Source: Runella limosa DSM 17973
GTDB lineage: Bacteria > Bacteroidota > Bacteroidia > Cytophagales > Spirosomataceae
NCBI RefSeq assembly: GCF_000482465.1
Contig: NZ_AXVJ01000043.1
Location: 62,001 to 126,000 of the forward strand
DNA length: 64,000 nt
Direction: 5' to 3'
How positions within the stretch are numbered: position 1 is the first letter of the stretch; each line of letters opens with the position of its first letter. The notes below the pieces were generated by a model, which had not been told where the DNA came from, searched no databases, and was given only the letters and a program-made list of their open reading frames with translations. Made by a program: the position numbers and the translations under genes. Positions 25,455 through 34,530 of the stretch are shown piece after piece.

Positions 25455-25941
25455 GCTTTTAGACACAAAACATAATCGAGAAGGTTTTGACTGTGGGAAG
25501 GAGCTTCTAAATAATTACTTAAAAACCCAAGCTGGTCAAGACATTAAAAGGAAACTATCGGCTTGCTTTGTGCTATCAAATAGAGAAACAAACGATATCC
25601 AAGGATATTATACACTTTCAAACAATAGTATTCCCCTAAGTAGTTTTCCCGAGCAAATTCGGAAGAAACTCCCAAAAGCCTACACCTCTATCCCAACTAC
25701 TTTACTCGGAAGATTGGCTATTGACAGCAAATATCAAGGAAAGGGAATTGGAAAAATCTTGTTGATTGATGCGTTGAAAAGAAGTTACCAAATTTCACAA
25801 GAAATAGGTTCATTCGCGGTTATTGTTGACCCAATAGATGAAGAAGCCGAAAACTTTTACACGAAATATGACTTCATAAAGCTTCCTGACAGCCAAAAAA
25901 TGTTCATCGCTGTTAAAACATTAGAACAACTGTTTACTTAG
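25447..25941 (+). CDS. GNAT acetyltransferase toxin (TacT-like)
   Basis: 164 residues from ATG 25447, inside the end of the antitoxin gene. GNAT fold with acetyl-CoA loop QGKGIGKILL, preceded by LGRLAIDSKY, and the C-terminal FYTKYDFIKLPDSQKMFI holding the likely catalytic Tyr. TacT-type toxins acetylate the amino group of charged tRNAs and stop translation. The pairing with DUF1778 supports this role; which tRNA is hit is unknown. Confidence 0.9.
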   Translation: MIELLDTKHNREGFDCGKELLNNYLKTQAGQDIKRKLSACFVLSNRETNDIQGYYTLSNNSIPLSSFPEQIRKKLPKAYTSIPTTLLGRLAIDSKYQGKGIGKILLIDALKRSYQISQEIGSFAVIVDPIDEEAENFYTKYDFIKLPDSQKMFIAVKTLEQLFT

Positions 25942-25966
25942 AAAGTTTATCACAAAGAAACTCCTA

Positions 25967-26665
25967 TCACTCCCCTCCCTTACTCACTACCATTTTCAAA
26001 AAATCTTCTCGAAAATTACTTCCGAGCGGCACTTCGCCTTTTTGGAGCAACAGCACTCGGTATGACTCTATAATGCTGATTTTCTGGACATTGACCGCAA
26101 ATGAACGGTGTACTCGCACAAACTGCGACGCAGGTAGCAGTTCCAACACCGAGCTAAACGTCTGCGTAATGTTGAACGTGCTGTGCTCGGTTACAAATTT
26201 CACCTGATTACCCTGGGCCTCCACGTAATACAGTTCATCAAAAAACAGTTTAATCAACTTACTGTCCGACTTTAGAAAAACAAAATTTTCGGTCGTGTTG
26301 GGTTGCTGTTTCAGGGCTGCTTTTGCCTTTTCAATGGCTTGGAGAAAACGTTCCATTGAAAATGGCTTCAGCAGGTAGTCGGTGGCGGCGAGGTCAAAAG
26401 CCTCGTAAGCGTGCTCTTTGTACGCAGTCGTAAAAATCGTGATCGGCTTGGTATGTAGGCTTTTTAAGAAACTAATCCCACTCATCACGGGCATATTGAT
26501 GTCCAGAAACAGCACATCCACCCTACCCGTCTCCAAAATCGGCCTTGCCATAAACACATCCACCACCGAACCAACCACCTCTATGTCAGGCAGATGCTTA
26601 CAATACCCTTCAATCAATTGGCGCGCCAGCGGTTCATCATCTACTATGAGTGCTTTCAGTATCAT
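25967..26665 (-). CDS. LytTR family response regulator
   Basis: 232 residues: receiver domain (phospho-acceptor Asp in VLFLDINMPVMSG, near residue 54; conserved Thr and Lys in FTTAYKEHA and YLLKPFS) and a C-terminal LytTR DNA-binding domain (ELYYVEAQGNQVKFV, FVRVHRSFAVN). It overlaps the upstream kinase gene by 4 bp (ATGA), so both proteins are made from one message. It probably regulates the divergent outer-membrane receptor gene. Confidence 0.93.
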   Translation of the reverse strand: MILKALIVDDEPLARQLIEGYCKHLPDIEVVGSVVDVFMARPILETGRVDVLFLDINMPVMSGISFLKSLHTKPITIFTTAYKEHAYEAFDLAATDYLLKPFSMERFLQAIEKAKAALKQQPNTTENFVFLKSDSKLIKLFFDELYYVEAQGNQVKFVTEHSTFNITQTFSSVLELLPASQFVRVHRSFAVNVQKISIIESYRVLLLQKGEVPLGSNFREDFLKMVVSKGGE

Positions 26666-27723
26666 GTCAGCCTTAGTTTAACCATAAACGTATTGTTTTT
26701 CTGCTCAATACTTAAATCGTGACGGTTGGGGTATGCCAGCTCCAGCCGTTTTTTTACATTTTCCAAACCTAAGCCACTGTGTTGTTCCAACGCATTGGTG
26801 GTCACGTTGGGGTCAAAACTATTTTGTACCGAAAAAAGGATCGTTTTCCCCCAAATCTGCACATCTATGGCAATTTTTATCACTGGATTTTGGGTATTTT
26901 TTGAATGTTTGAACGCATTTTCTACAAATACAATCAAGAGCATAGGGGCAATGGGCGGCGCTTCGGCGAGAGATTCGGGCCAATTTGCAGTCAGTTCCAG
27001 GCGTTCTCCAAGGCGTATTTTTTCAAAGTCAATGTAATTTTTGAGGTAGTTAATTTCGTCGTCGAGGGCTACCATCGCGGCTTTGGTGTCGTACACCGTA
27101 TAGCGCAGCAAGTCCGACAATTTGAGCAGCAGCGGGGGTAGCTTAGTCGCATCGTGTATCGAAAGTGCATACAGGTTATTGAGCGTATTGAACAAAAAAT
27201 GAGGGCTCAACTGGCTTTGTAGCAACTTCAACTCCGCATCGCTTACGTTGGCTTTGGTTTCGGCGGTGGTAATCTTTCGTTCTATTTGGTGTTTGATAAT
27301 GGTAACGCCCATCGTGGTCACAAACCCGAGCCCCATCAAGGCCAAATTGACATACAACAATACCACAAAGCTCGCACTGAACCTCAAATAATTGATTGCC
27401 AACCCAAAGCCCAGCAAAAAGCCTACAAACAATATCCCCAAAATCGTCACGGCGCGGTCTTCATTACGAGCGCTTTTACTCAAATAATACTCCGCAATAA
27501 AACGGCCTGCCGCCGCGCAGCCTATCGTCAACAAACTACCTATCAAGGCGTGGTTCTTTTCACCGTCTAAATCAATGATGTGAAATGTAAAAAGCACCGC
27601 AAAAAATAGTCCTACCGCGCACAAAGCCCAGAGAATAAGGGTGATAACAATCTGTTTTGGCTTACCAAACATCAACCAAAGTATAACCACCGAAAGGGTA
27701 AAAAAGATAATCTGTCCAGCCAT
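26662..27723 (-). CDS. LytS-type sensor histidine kinase
   Basis: 353 residues. About five hydrophobic segments occupy residues 1-155; the cytoplasmic part has the His_kinase signature LLQSQLSPHFLFNTLNNLYAL with phospho-acceptor His near residue 195, and an ATPase region with VENAFKHSK (N box) and GLGLENVKKRL (G box). No periplasmic sensor domain is visible, so the stimulus is probably sensed in the membrane. Partner of the LytTR regulator. Confidence 0.92.
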   Translation of the reverse strand: MAGQIIFFTLSVVILWLMFGKPKQIVITLILWALCAVGLFFAVLFTFHIIDLDGEKNHALIGSLLTIGCAAAGRFIAEYYLSKSARNEDRAVTILGILFVGFLLGFGLAINYLRFSASFVVLLYVNLALMGLGFVTTMGVTIIKHQIERKITTAETKANVSDAELKLLQSQLSPHFLFNTLNNLYALSIHDATKLPPLLLKLSDLLRYTVYDTKAAMVALDDEINYLKNYIDFEKIRLGERLELTANWPESLAEAPPIAPMLLIVFVENAFKHSKNTQNPVIKIAIDVQIWGKTILFSVQNSFDPNVTTNALEQHSGLGLENVKKRLELAYPNRHDLSIEQKNNTFMVKLRLT

Positions 27724-27800
27724 TTTGTTTCAAATTTTTTGCTCAAAAATGGGGATTCTGTTTCATTTCATTTTTACACGGCTGACAGAAAGCCTTTTTT

Positions 27801-27857
27801 GACTGACGAAAACTGTAAAATACGAATTTATACTTTTCATATCTCTCCTCGTCAGTC
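27801..27857. promoter_or_regulatory. Inverted repeat in the kinase/receptor divergent spacer
   Basis: GACTGACGA (27801-27809) and TCGTCAGTC (27849-27857), perfect 9-nt inverted copies 48 bp apart in the 231-bp spacer. A possible regulator binding pair; the spacing is wide and the match to known LytTR sites is not strong. Confidence 0.35.
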
Positions 27858-27954
27858 GATTTTCCCTTTTTATCACAGCAGTTGCCCTTTCTGTCCGTCC
27901 CCTTCTCTAAAAGACAGCCCCTTTCCGAGTTTTGTCCAAAAACCACAAAACACC

Positions 27955-30339
27955 ATGAAAAAATACCTCCTTTTCTTTCTATTGATTACTTCAACGACTT
28001 GGGCTCAAAACTCCCTCCGAGGTGAAATCAAAGACCACCACAACGAGGCTGCCGTAGGAGCCAACGTCCTGCTGATTGCCTTGCCCGATAGTCAACAAGT
28101 GGCAGGTAACTCGGCAAATGCGCAAGGTAAATTTGAGTTTTCCAACCTCAAACAAGGCAGTTATTTTCTAAAAATCAGCTACCTAGGTTCAAAAAAATTC
28201 CAAAGCCCCACGATTCGGTTGGGAACAGCGCCTATTACGCTTCCCACCATTTTTTTACTTCCTGACAAAACGCAACAGCTTGCCGAGGTCGTTGTCAAAA
28301 CAACTCGTCCGCTGGTGGTACAAGAGGAGGACAAAACCGTGATTAATGTGGAAGCAATGAACGGCGCTGCCACGCTTTCGGCCCAAGAGGTGTTGGAAAG
28401 AACGCCCAACGTGCTGGTAGATCAAAACGGAAATGTCCAACTCAACGGGCGCGGCAACGTGCTGGTGCTCATCGACGGGCGGCCTACCTACATGAGTGGC
28501 AACGACTTATCGACGTACCTTAAATCACTCCCCGCCCAAATGCTGGATAAGCTGGAACTCATGGATTCGCCTCCTGCCAAATACGATGCCGCTGGTTCGG
28601 CTATTGTGAATATTGTGCTGAAAAAAAATAAACTGTACGGCCTGACGGGCAATGTAAGTACCAGCCAAAGCGTAGGGCACACGTGGCGAAGTTATAACAA
28701 CCTAAACCTCAACTATCGATTGGGGAAACTGAACTTGTTTGGGGGCGTTGGTTTGCCTCGCGATGCCAATCGTACAGTTACGACTTCTACACGTACTACC
28801 ACCGAAAACACTAACAGTCAACAATATAGCAGCGAAAACATCGGAACCAATCAGAGTTTGGGGGGATCGCTTCGGCTTGGTTTTGATTACGATAAAAGCA
28901 AAAATACGGTCATCGGTGGTCAGTTATTTGTACAAAAGAGCCATCGAAACGACGGGGCGGTGTTTACTAATTTAATCAACAACGAGCCGTATTTCGGCAT
29001 CAATCGTGGACAATTTGACTGGAATAGCCTAAGTGCCAGCCTCAATTTTACCCACAAGCCCCAAAAGCCAGGCAGCGAATGGAGCGGCGATGTCAGTTAT
29101 CAGCGGTTTGGGTCGGAAGGAATGCGAAACTTTCAGAGCATCCATGACGACAAAACCCAGATTTTTAACAATATTTTCTTTACCCCCGCCACTATTTTCA
29201 CCTTTAAAACGGATTATCGACTCCCTATCTCTAAAAAGACCACGGTGGAAACGGGGTTAAAAACTGGTTTTGTCCAAAATACCAACGAAGCTGACGTGGA
29301 AAATAAGCTAGAGCAAAGTTTTGTGATAGACCCCACCAAAAGCAACCATTTTGTTTATAACGAAAACATCAACGCCGCTTACTTGAGCCTGCGCCATACC
29401 CTCAGCCCTAAAGCAAGTTTCCAACTAGGACTACGTGCCGAAAACACCAATATTGAAGGTAATCTGCTGCCCAATATCGCTACGACGGGCGAGCGGTTTT
29501 CGCAGCATTTTACGAATCTCTTCCCTACCTTCTTTTTTCGACGGACGTTGGACAGTTTGGGAAAACATAACCTAAGTTTCAACTACGGCCGCCGCATCAA
29601 TCGCCCTAGTTACCAACAGTTTAACCCTTTCCTAAACTACATCGACGACTATACCTTCACCAGCGGCAATCCTTCCTTGAAGCCTTTTTACCTGCACAAT
29701 CTCCAGCTTCGTTACCAAAACAGCAGCGGCATTAGTGTAGGTCTAGCCGTGGATTTTGCGGATGGGTTGAATGGTGATTTAAACATTCGGGAGGGTGATG
29801 TATTTGTGCGTAAACCGTTCAATTTGGGCAAGGGCTATCGGTTTGGAATTGTGAGTAACTACAACAAAAAAATCAACAAGTATTGGACTACCAACGTGAG
29901 TTTTCAGGGGTTTCGGTTCAATATCCAAGGCACCGTCAATGGCGACCTAGCCGTGACCCGCTACGTCTCGTTTCGCTTCAATACGAGCCAGCAGTTTAGT
30001 TTTGGCAAAGGGTGGTCGGCCGAATTGTACACCCAAATCTCAGCCCGAGACCAGGTATTTACTATGACTATGAGTAGTTTTTATTCTATTTATGTGAGCG
30101 TCGGCAAGAAAATCTTGAAAGACAAAGGCAGTATTCGTTTGATGATAGAAGACCCGACTTTTGCCAACTACCGCACCGAAACCATGACCAATTACCAAAA
30201 TACGACCCAATACCATCAAAGTAAAAGCGATACTCGCCGCATTGGACTGAATTTTAGCTATCGTTTTGGCAACGAAAAGTACACCCGTCGCCGCCAAACC
30301 GAAGACTCCGCCGAAGAAGAACGCCGAAGAGTCCAGTAG
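27955..30339 (+). CDS. Outer-membrane beta-barrel receptor with CarboxypepD_reg-like domain
   Basis: 794 residues from the ATG at 27955, where a clear signal peptide starts (KKYLLFFLLITSTTWAQ); the longer frame to 27739 has no signal. Residues ~20-110 form a carboxypeptidase-D regulatory-like domain, ~120-220 a TonB plug-like region (VLVLIDGRPTYMSGNDLSTY, YDAAGSAIVNIVLKK), the rest an outer-membrane barrel of the OMP_b-brl_3 type. It ends in an Arg/Glu-rich tail. Probably imports or binds a ligand sensed through the neighbouring LytS/LytTR pair. Confidence 0.88.
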   Translation: MKKYLLFFLLITSTTWAQNSLRGEIKDHHNEAAVGANVLLIALPDSQQVAGNSANAQGKFEFSNLKQGSYFLKISYLGSKKFQSPTIRLGTAPITLPTIFLLPDKTQQLAEVVVKTTRPLVVQEEDKTVINVEAMNGAATLSAQEVLERTPNVLVDQNGNVQLNGRGNVLVLIDGRPTYMSGNDLSTYLKSLPAQMLDKLELMDSPPAKYDAAGSAIVNIVLKKNKLYGLTGNVSTSQSVGHTWRSYNNLNLNYRLGKLNLFGGVGLPRDANRTVTTSTRTTTENTNSQQYSSENIGTNQSLGGSLRLGFDYDKSKNTVIGGQLFVQKSHRNDGAVFTNLINNEPYFGINRGQFDWNSLSASLNFTHKPQKPGSEWSGDVSYQRFGSEGMRNFQSIHDDKTQIFNNIFFTPATIFTFKTDYRLPISKKTTVETGLKTGFVQNTNEADVENKLEQSFVIDPTKSNHFVYNENINAAYLSLRHTLSPKASFQLGLRAENTNIEGNLLPNIATTGERFSQHFTNLFPTFFFRRTLDSLGKHNLSFNYGRRINRPSYQQFNPFLNYIDDYTFTSGNPSLKPFYLHNLQLRYQNSSGISVGLAVDFADGLNGDLNIREGDVFVRKPFNLGKGYRFGIVSNYNKKINKYWTTNVSFQGFRFNIQGTVNGDLAVTRYVSFRFNTSQQFSFGKGWSAELYTQISARDQVFTMTMSSFYSIYVSVGKKILKDKGSIRLMIEDPTFANYRTETMTNYQNTTQYHQSKSDTRRIGLNFSYRFGNEKYTRRRQTEDSAEEERRRVQ

Positions 30340-30436
30340 AGAATTAAAAATTCTGTTCTTTGGGTATTGTTTACGAACTTTGCGGCTGTTATCTCTGTTG
30401 GTAGTCAACTTTATCTAAGAAAACAGTACTAAGCAA

Positions 30437-31582
30437 ATGACTTTTAAGTTGTTAAGCCGTTGGACTCACATTGGGTTGCTTTTTTTCGTCACCACCTCGT
30501 TTGCCCAGCAAGCCCCCATCGACGTCACCGAACAAACCATCAAACTTGGCCCCATGCAGGAGCAAGAGTTACAGTTTGGGTTTGCGGCGGGCGATAAAAT
30601 TTTATTTCAGTTCAAAGAAATCAACGACAAAGAACTCAAAGAAATTGAGGTCATTGAATACCCCAACACGCCAAAGTTCTCGGACTACAAAACTACCCAA
30701 ATAGACACCAAAACCATTCAGGTGGTGAAGCAGGGCGTGTATTTATTTAAGTTTAAAAACGGGGCCATTTTGGGGCGTATTTGTAAAATAAAAATCCAGC
30801 GAGTACCCGCGAGTGAAGTCACGATTAACTTCAACACAGCGGTGTCGTGGGAAGATAAACAAGAAACGACCTACAATACCTACACCAAAGAGGTATTGGC
30901 AGGTTACGACACCACTTACACCCGCAAAACCCAAAAAGTGGTGGTAAAATCGGAACAGCGGGAGGAATTGGTTTTTGACAAACCACAGCGGGTACATTCG
31001 TCGGCCAACACCAACGGCAACAAGGCATCGCTGTCGTTTACCCTTCCCAAAAACGTCATTACCCCTTACAAAACGACCAAAGTGGTATCGTGGGCGTACT
31101 GGGTAGGTGTGGGCAATGAAGCGAACGAAGCGTGGAAGCAAAATTCAAAAATCATCGTAAGTATCGCCAAAGGGGCAGCGGCGTATTTTACCACACCGCT
31201 CGGGGCGTTAGCAGCGGGGGTTGTGACCGATTTGGCCATTCCTAAAATGGGGGAAGACGTATATTATGCCATCGCCGACAAAACCAACCGTGACTTGTTT
31301 ATAGCGGGCCAGCCCAACCGAGTCATTGATCAAGGGAAGGGTGTTGCAGGTTTTAGGAAATTTTCTGACCCTGCCCTGTGCCAAGGTGCGTACTATATTT
31401 TACTTTCCAACGACAACCTAGTTCAGGGCGTAGATGCGTCGGTAAAAGTGATTGCCATCGTAGAAACCACCACCTACGAAGACAAAGTCATCACCGAAAC
31501 AAACCTCACGCCTCGCTACGAAAAAAAGACATTCTCCGAGCCTGTGATTAAAACAGTGCGAATGCCTGTAACGGGGAAATGA
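30437..31582 (+). CDS. Secreted hypothetical protein
   Basis: 381 residues, signal peptide to about residue 24 (FVTTSFAQ). No family recognised. The middle part is rich in Thr, Lys and Tyr and predicted strands (residues ~130-220); residues ~265-300 (KGAAAYFTTPLGALAAGVVTD) form a hydrophobic segment. It follows the receptor gene on the same strand by 97 nt and may be co-expressed. Confidence 0.65.
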   Translation: MTFKLLSRWTHIGLLFFVTTSFAQQAPIDVTEQTIKLGPMQEQELQFGFAAGDKILFQFKEINDKELKEIEVIEYPNTPKFSDYKTTQIDTKTIQVVKQGVYLFKFKNGAILGRICKIKIQRVPASEVTINFNTAVSWEDKQETTYNTYTKEVLAGYDTTYTRKTQKVVVKSEQREELVFDKPQRVHSSANTNGNKASLSFTLPKNVITPYKTTKVVSWAYWVGVGNEANEAWKQNSKIIVSIAKGAAAYFTTPLGALAAGVVTDLAIPKMGEDVYYAIADKTNRDLFIAGQPNRVIDQGKGVAGFRKFSDPALCQGAYYILLSNDNLVQGVDASVKVIAIVETTTYEDKVITETNLTPRYEKKTFSEPVIKTVRMPVTGK

Positions 31583-31604
31583 TGGAAGGATAGAAAAATA
31601 CTCT

Positions 31605-31612
31605 TATCTTTG
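31605..31612 (+). promoter_or_regulatory. -7 box (TATCTTTG) of the tyrS leader
   Basis: Exact TAnnTTTG match ending 8 bp before the leader-peptide ATG, so the transcript would begin 1-4 nt before that codon, nearly leaderless. Confidence 0.6.
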
Positions 31613-31620
31613 CAGTCACA

Positions 31621-31728
31621 ATGAAGCACCTGAACAACATACTACGTCTTCCATTTTTTAGCACTTATTATCGTACAATATTTGCTCGGGAAGGCTATGT
31701 TCATACTTCAACACCGCAACTATTGTAA
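31621..31728 (+). CDS. Putative tyrosine leader peptide upstream of tyrS
   Basis: A 35-codon reading frame, too short for ordinary gene calling: it begins MKHLNNILRLPFF, continues STYYRTIFAREGY and ends in TPQLL. Tyr codons are tandem at positions 16-17 (31666-31671) and single at 26. It starts right after a consensus promoter box and ends 26 nt before an intrinsic terminator that precedes tyrS. This is the classical layout of transcription attenuation by ribosome stalling, with tyrosine shortage favouring tyrS expression. The protein itself is not expected to have a function. Inference from layout; no homologues were compared. Confidence 0.6.
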   Translation: MKHLNNILRLPFFSTYYRTIFAREGYVHTSTPQLL

Positions 31729-31786
31729 GTAACTGGTACACAACATAACCTCAAAGCCCGGGCAGCAATGTCCGGGCTTTTTTTAT
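31682..31786 (+). promoter_or_regulatory. Putative tyrS attenuator (antiterminator and terminator)
   Basis: Terminator: AAAGCCCGG (31755-31763) pairs with CCGGGCTTT (31774-31782), 10-nt loop, T-run. Alternative: TTGCTCGGG (31682-31690, leader codons 21-24) can pair with CCCGGGCAG (31759-31767), 9 consecutive pairs including two G-U, which would consume the terminator's 5' arm. A ribosome held at Tyr codons 16-17 would cover to about 31681 and leave this segment free. Confidence 0.6.
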
Positions 31787-31797
31787 TTTCAAAAACA

Positions 31798-33003
31798 ATG
31801 GAAACAATCAAACACCTCCAAGAAAACGTTGAAATTACCCTCCCCGAAAATGGGCTGGAGGAAAAACTAGCTCATACTCAACGACAAAACCGTAAACTCA
31901 TCATCAAACTAGGATTTGATCCCACTGCACCCGATTTGCACCTAGGCCATGCCGTCGTACTCAAGAAAATAAAACAATTTCAAGAGCTTGAGCACAAGAT
32001 TGTAATCGTTGTCGGAAGTTTTACAGCTCAAATCGGTGATCCTACTGGCAAAAATAAAAGTCGAAAGCCCTTGAATGCCGCTGAAGTCCAGCACAATGCC
32101 CAAACATACATTAATCAACTTTCCAAAGTAATTGATGTCTCTCAAGCACAAATTGTATTCAACTCCAATTGGCTTGACCAATTGCCATTCTCCGCAATCA
32201 TTCAATTGTTGTCAAAAGTCACGGTAGCTCAATTATTACAACGTAACGATTTTAACAAACGGCTCAAAGAAAATACGCCCATCGCCATACACGAGCTAGT
32301 CTATCCTATTTTGCAGGGTTTTGACTCGGTTCAAATCAACTGCGACATCGAAATGGGTGGCACTGACCAACTTTTCAACTGCGCCATGGGGCGACACCTA
32401 ATGGAAGCGCATGATCTTTCTCCCCAAATTGTTATGTGTATGCCTTTGTTAAAAGGGTTGGACGGAAAAGAAAAGATGAGTAAATCTCTAAATAATACTA
32501 TAGGGTTGACAGATACTCCCAATGACATGTTTGGCAAAACAATGTCGATTCCTGATGACCTCATTCTTGAATTTTTGGAGCTCACAACCGATTTCTCTTC
32601 TACCCAAAAAAAGGAATTCAAAAGCTGTTTGGAGAAGGGAGAAAACCCTATGAATCTCAAAAAAGTGATTGCTAAAAACATTATTACCCAATATCATTCT
32701 GCCGAAGAAGCCGAACAAGCAGAATCATTTTTTAAGAACCAATTTCAAAGCCAACGATTTGAGGACAAAAGTTTTGTTTCCGTCAATATTTCTTCATTAC
32801 AAACAGAGGGGGAAACACTTTCTTTACTCCAACTTTGTCATCAACTCAGAGGAAAAGTAACAAAGTCAGAAATCAGACGCTTAATTGAAAGTGGAGCAGT
32901 CCGCATTAATAATATCAAAACCACTGATCCTTACCTCTTACTTTTCCCTACAAACCACACAAAAATTCAAATTGGTAAACGTGACTGCTACGAGCTAGTA
33001 TAG
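31798..33003 (+). CDS. tyrS: Tyrosyl-tRNA synthetase, KMSKS (TyrZ-like) type
   Basis: 401 residues from the ATG at 31798, just after the terminator T-run. Class I synthetase: HIGH-like HLGH in PTAPDLHLGHAV (residue ~45), tyrosine/tRNA region IGDPTGKNKSRKPL, KMSKS loop GKEKMSKSLNNT (~225), and a C-terminal S4-like RNA-binding domain (EIRRLIESGAVRINN). It charges tRNA-Tyr. The common Bacteroidota TyrRS, as I know it from Bacteroides, has a KFGKT loop instead, so this is probably a second, alternative synthetase. It is AT-richer than its neighbours, which fits lateral acquisition. Confidence 0.93.
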   Translation: METIKHLQENVEITLPENGLEEKLAHTQRQNRKLIIKLGFDPTAPDLHLGHAVVLKKIKQFQELEHKIVIVVGSFTAQIGDPTGKNKSRKPLNAAEVQHNAQTYINQLSKVIDVSQAQIVFNSNWLDQLPFSAIIQLLSKVTVAQLLQRNDFNKRLKENTPIAIHELVYPILQGFDSVQINCDIEMGGTDQLFNCAMGRHLMEAHDLSPQIVMCMPLLKGLDGKEKMSKSLNNTIGLTDTPNDMFGKTMSIPDDLILEFLELTTDFSSTQKKEFKSCLEKGENPMNLKKVIAKNIITQYHSAEEAEQAESFFKNQFQSQRFEDKSFVSVNISSLQTEGETLSLLQLCHQLRGKVTKSEIRRLIESGAVRINNIKTTDPYLLLFPTNHTKIQIGKRDCYELV

Positions 33004-33019
33004 AATATTTTTTCGATTG

Positions 33020-33041
33020 CCAGAGGTAAAATCACCTCTGG
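33020..33041 (+). terminator. Hairpin after tyrS
   Basis: 8-bp stem CCAGAGGT/ACCTCTGG (33020-33027 with 33034-33041). The following sequence is only weakly T-rich, so it is a probable terminator. Confidence 0.55.
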
Positions 33042-33092
33042 TAACCTATTTTGCAAACTTTTCCATTTCTTCGATAATTTTTACAACAGCCC

Positions 33093-33803
33093 ATGAAAGA
33101 CCTCATCTTACAAGCCTACGAGCAGCTGGCTTTCAAATACAGCGAACTCATTGAATACAAACCTCATAACGCACACTATGACCGCCCTAATACGCTTAGT
33201 TTACTGCCTGATGTAGCAGGGAAGAAAATTTTAGATGCCGCTTGTGGGCCAGGCAAATACGCCCAAATCTTACTATCGCAAGGAGCGCAGGTAACAGGCT
33301 TTGACCTAAGCCCCACGATGGTTTCATTGGCCAAAGAGCGAAACCCTGAGCACCAAAACAACTTCTACGTTCATGACCTTTCCGCCCCGTTCGAACAACA
33401 CTCGGATAGTACCTTCGACTTGGTGCTGTGCGCCCTCGCCCTACATTACCTACCCGACTGGACATTGACAATACAGGAGTTTTGTCGGGTTTTAAAACCT
33501 AACGGTACCCTCATCGTGTCGATGGAGCACCCGTTTTTTGAGTACAATTATTTCCAGTCAACGAAGTATTTTGAGGTCGAACACGTCAAATGTGTTTGGA
33601 AAGGATTTGGCTCGCCCGTTGAAATCAACAGTTTCCGAAGGCCGCTGAGTGAGTGCATCGCTCCGCTCACCGACAATGGTTTTTACATTGATAAACTCGT
33701 AGAACCTAAACCCACACCTGAATTTGAGGCCCTTGACCCCAAACACTTCAAGGAACTCAATGCCTTTCCTGCGTTTATGTGCATTCGGGCCGTAAAAAAA
33801 TAG
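33093..33803 (+). CDS. Class I SAM-dependent methyltransferase
   Basis: 236 residues, Methyltransf_11/25-like: motif I ILDAACGPGKYAQIL (residues ~49-63), acidic post-I VTGFDLSPTMVSLAKE, motif II FDLVLCALALHYL. The substrate is not evident; similar proteins act on small molecules such as quinones or polyketides. It is not clearly in an operon with tyrS because of the intervening hairpin. Confidence 0.88.
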   Translation: MKDLILQAYEQLAFKYSELIEYKPHNAHYDRPNTLSLLPDVAGKKILDAACGPGKYAQILLSQGAQVTGFDLSPTMVSLAKERNPEHQNNFYVHDLSAPFEQHSDSTFDLVLCALALHYLPDWTLTIQEFCRVLKPNGTLIVSMEHPFFEYNYFQSTKYFEVEHVKCVWKGFGSPVEINSFRRPLSECIAPLTDNGFYIDKLVEPKPTPEFEALDPKHFKELNAFPAFMCIRAVKK

Positions 33804-33902
33804 CCCGCTGAAATTTGGGACAACTTTTAGATATTTGCAGTAAAATCAGATTCGCTACCATTTCCGCACGTCGTAGCGCCCCCTTTAAGTAGTATTCCAA
33901 AG

Positions 33903-34526
33903 ATGGTCAAGTCAAAAATCAGAAGAGGCTATCGCATAGCCAAGTACATCGTGTACAAAGAAACGCTCGTCGATTCCGTTGAAAATTTCTGGTCGTTTAC
34001 GGGTGCTTTTTTAGGCATTGGGCTAATCGCCTTTTTGCAAACTACTCTCTCCGAAGTTGACAATTTGTTTTTAATCGGTTCATTTGGGGCGTCTTCCGTA
34101 TTGATTTTTGGAGCGATTCAAAGTCCGCTGGCTCAACCGCGAAACTTGGTCGGCGGGCACCTCATTTCAGCCGTTTTGGGAGTAACTATCTACCAAGTCT
34201 TTCCCAATATCATCTGGTTTACAGCCCCTTTGGCAGTGTCTTTGTCCATTTTGTGTATGCAAATCACCAAGACGTTGCACCCACCTGGAGGTGCGACGGC
34301 GTTGATTGCCGTCATAGGTTCAGAAAAAATCAAACACTTGGGCTATTGGTTTGTGCTTTCACCCGTTGCCACTGGCGTGTTTATTTTGCTGATTGTAGCA
34401 CTTATTTTTAACAACCTTACCCCTAACCGCAAGTACCCCACCAACAGTCGTTTTTCGAGAACGTTCCAATGGGCAACCCGTCCCACAAAAAGATTTCTAA
34501 AGCGAATGAAGAAAAAACACTATTAG
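33903..34526 (+). CDS. HPP family integral membrane protein
   Basis: 207 residues with about four membrane segments (residues ~35-55, 60-78, 95-125, 145-170). The HPP signature occurs in ITKTLHPPGGATALIAVIG, and GSFGASSVLIFGAIQSPLAQPRN is the conserved entry loop. HPP proteins are implicated in nitrite or anion transport in plastids and cyanobacteria; the bacterial role is unclear. Downstream lies a tandem hairpin array. Confidence 0.88.
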   Translation: MVKSKIRRGYRIAKYIVYKETLVDSVENFWSFTGAFLGIGLIAFLQTTLSEVDNLFLIGSFGASSVLIFGAIQSPLAQPRNLVGGHLISAVLGVTIYQVFPNIIWFTAPLAVSLSILCMQITKTLHPPGGATALIAVIGSEKIKHLGYWFVLSPVATGVFILLIVALIFNNLTPNRKYPTNSRFSRTFQWATRPTKRFLKRMKKKHY

Positions 34527-34530
34527 CGAG

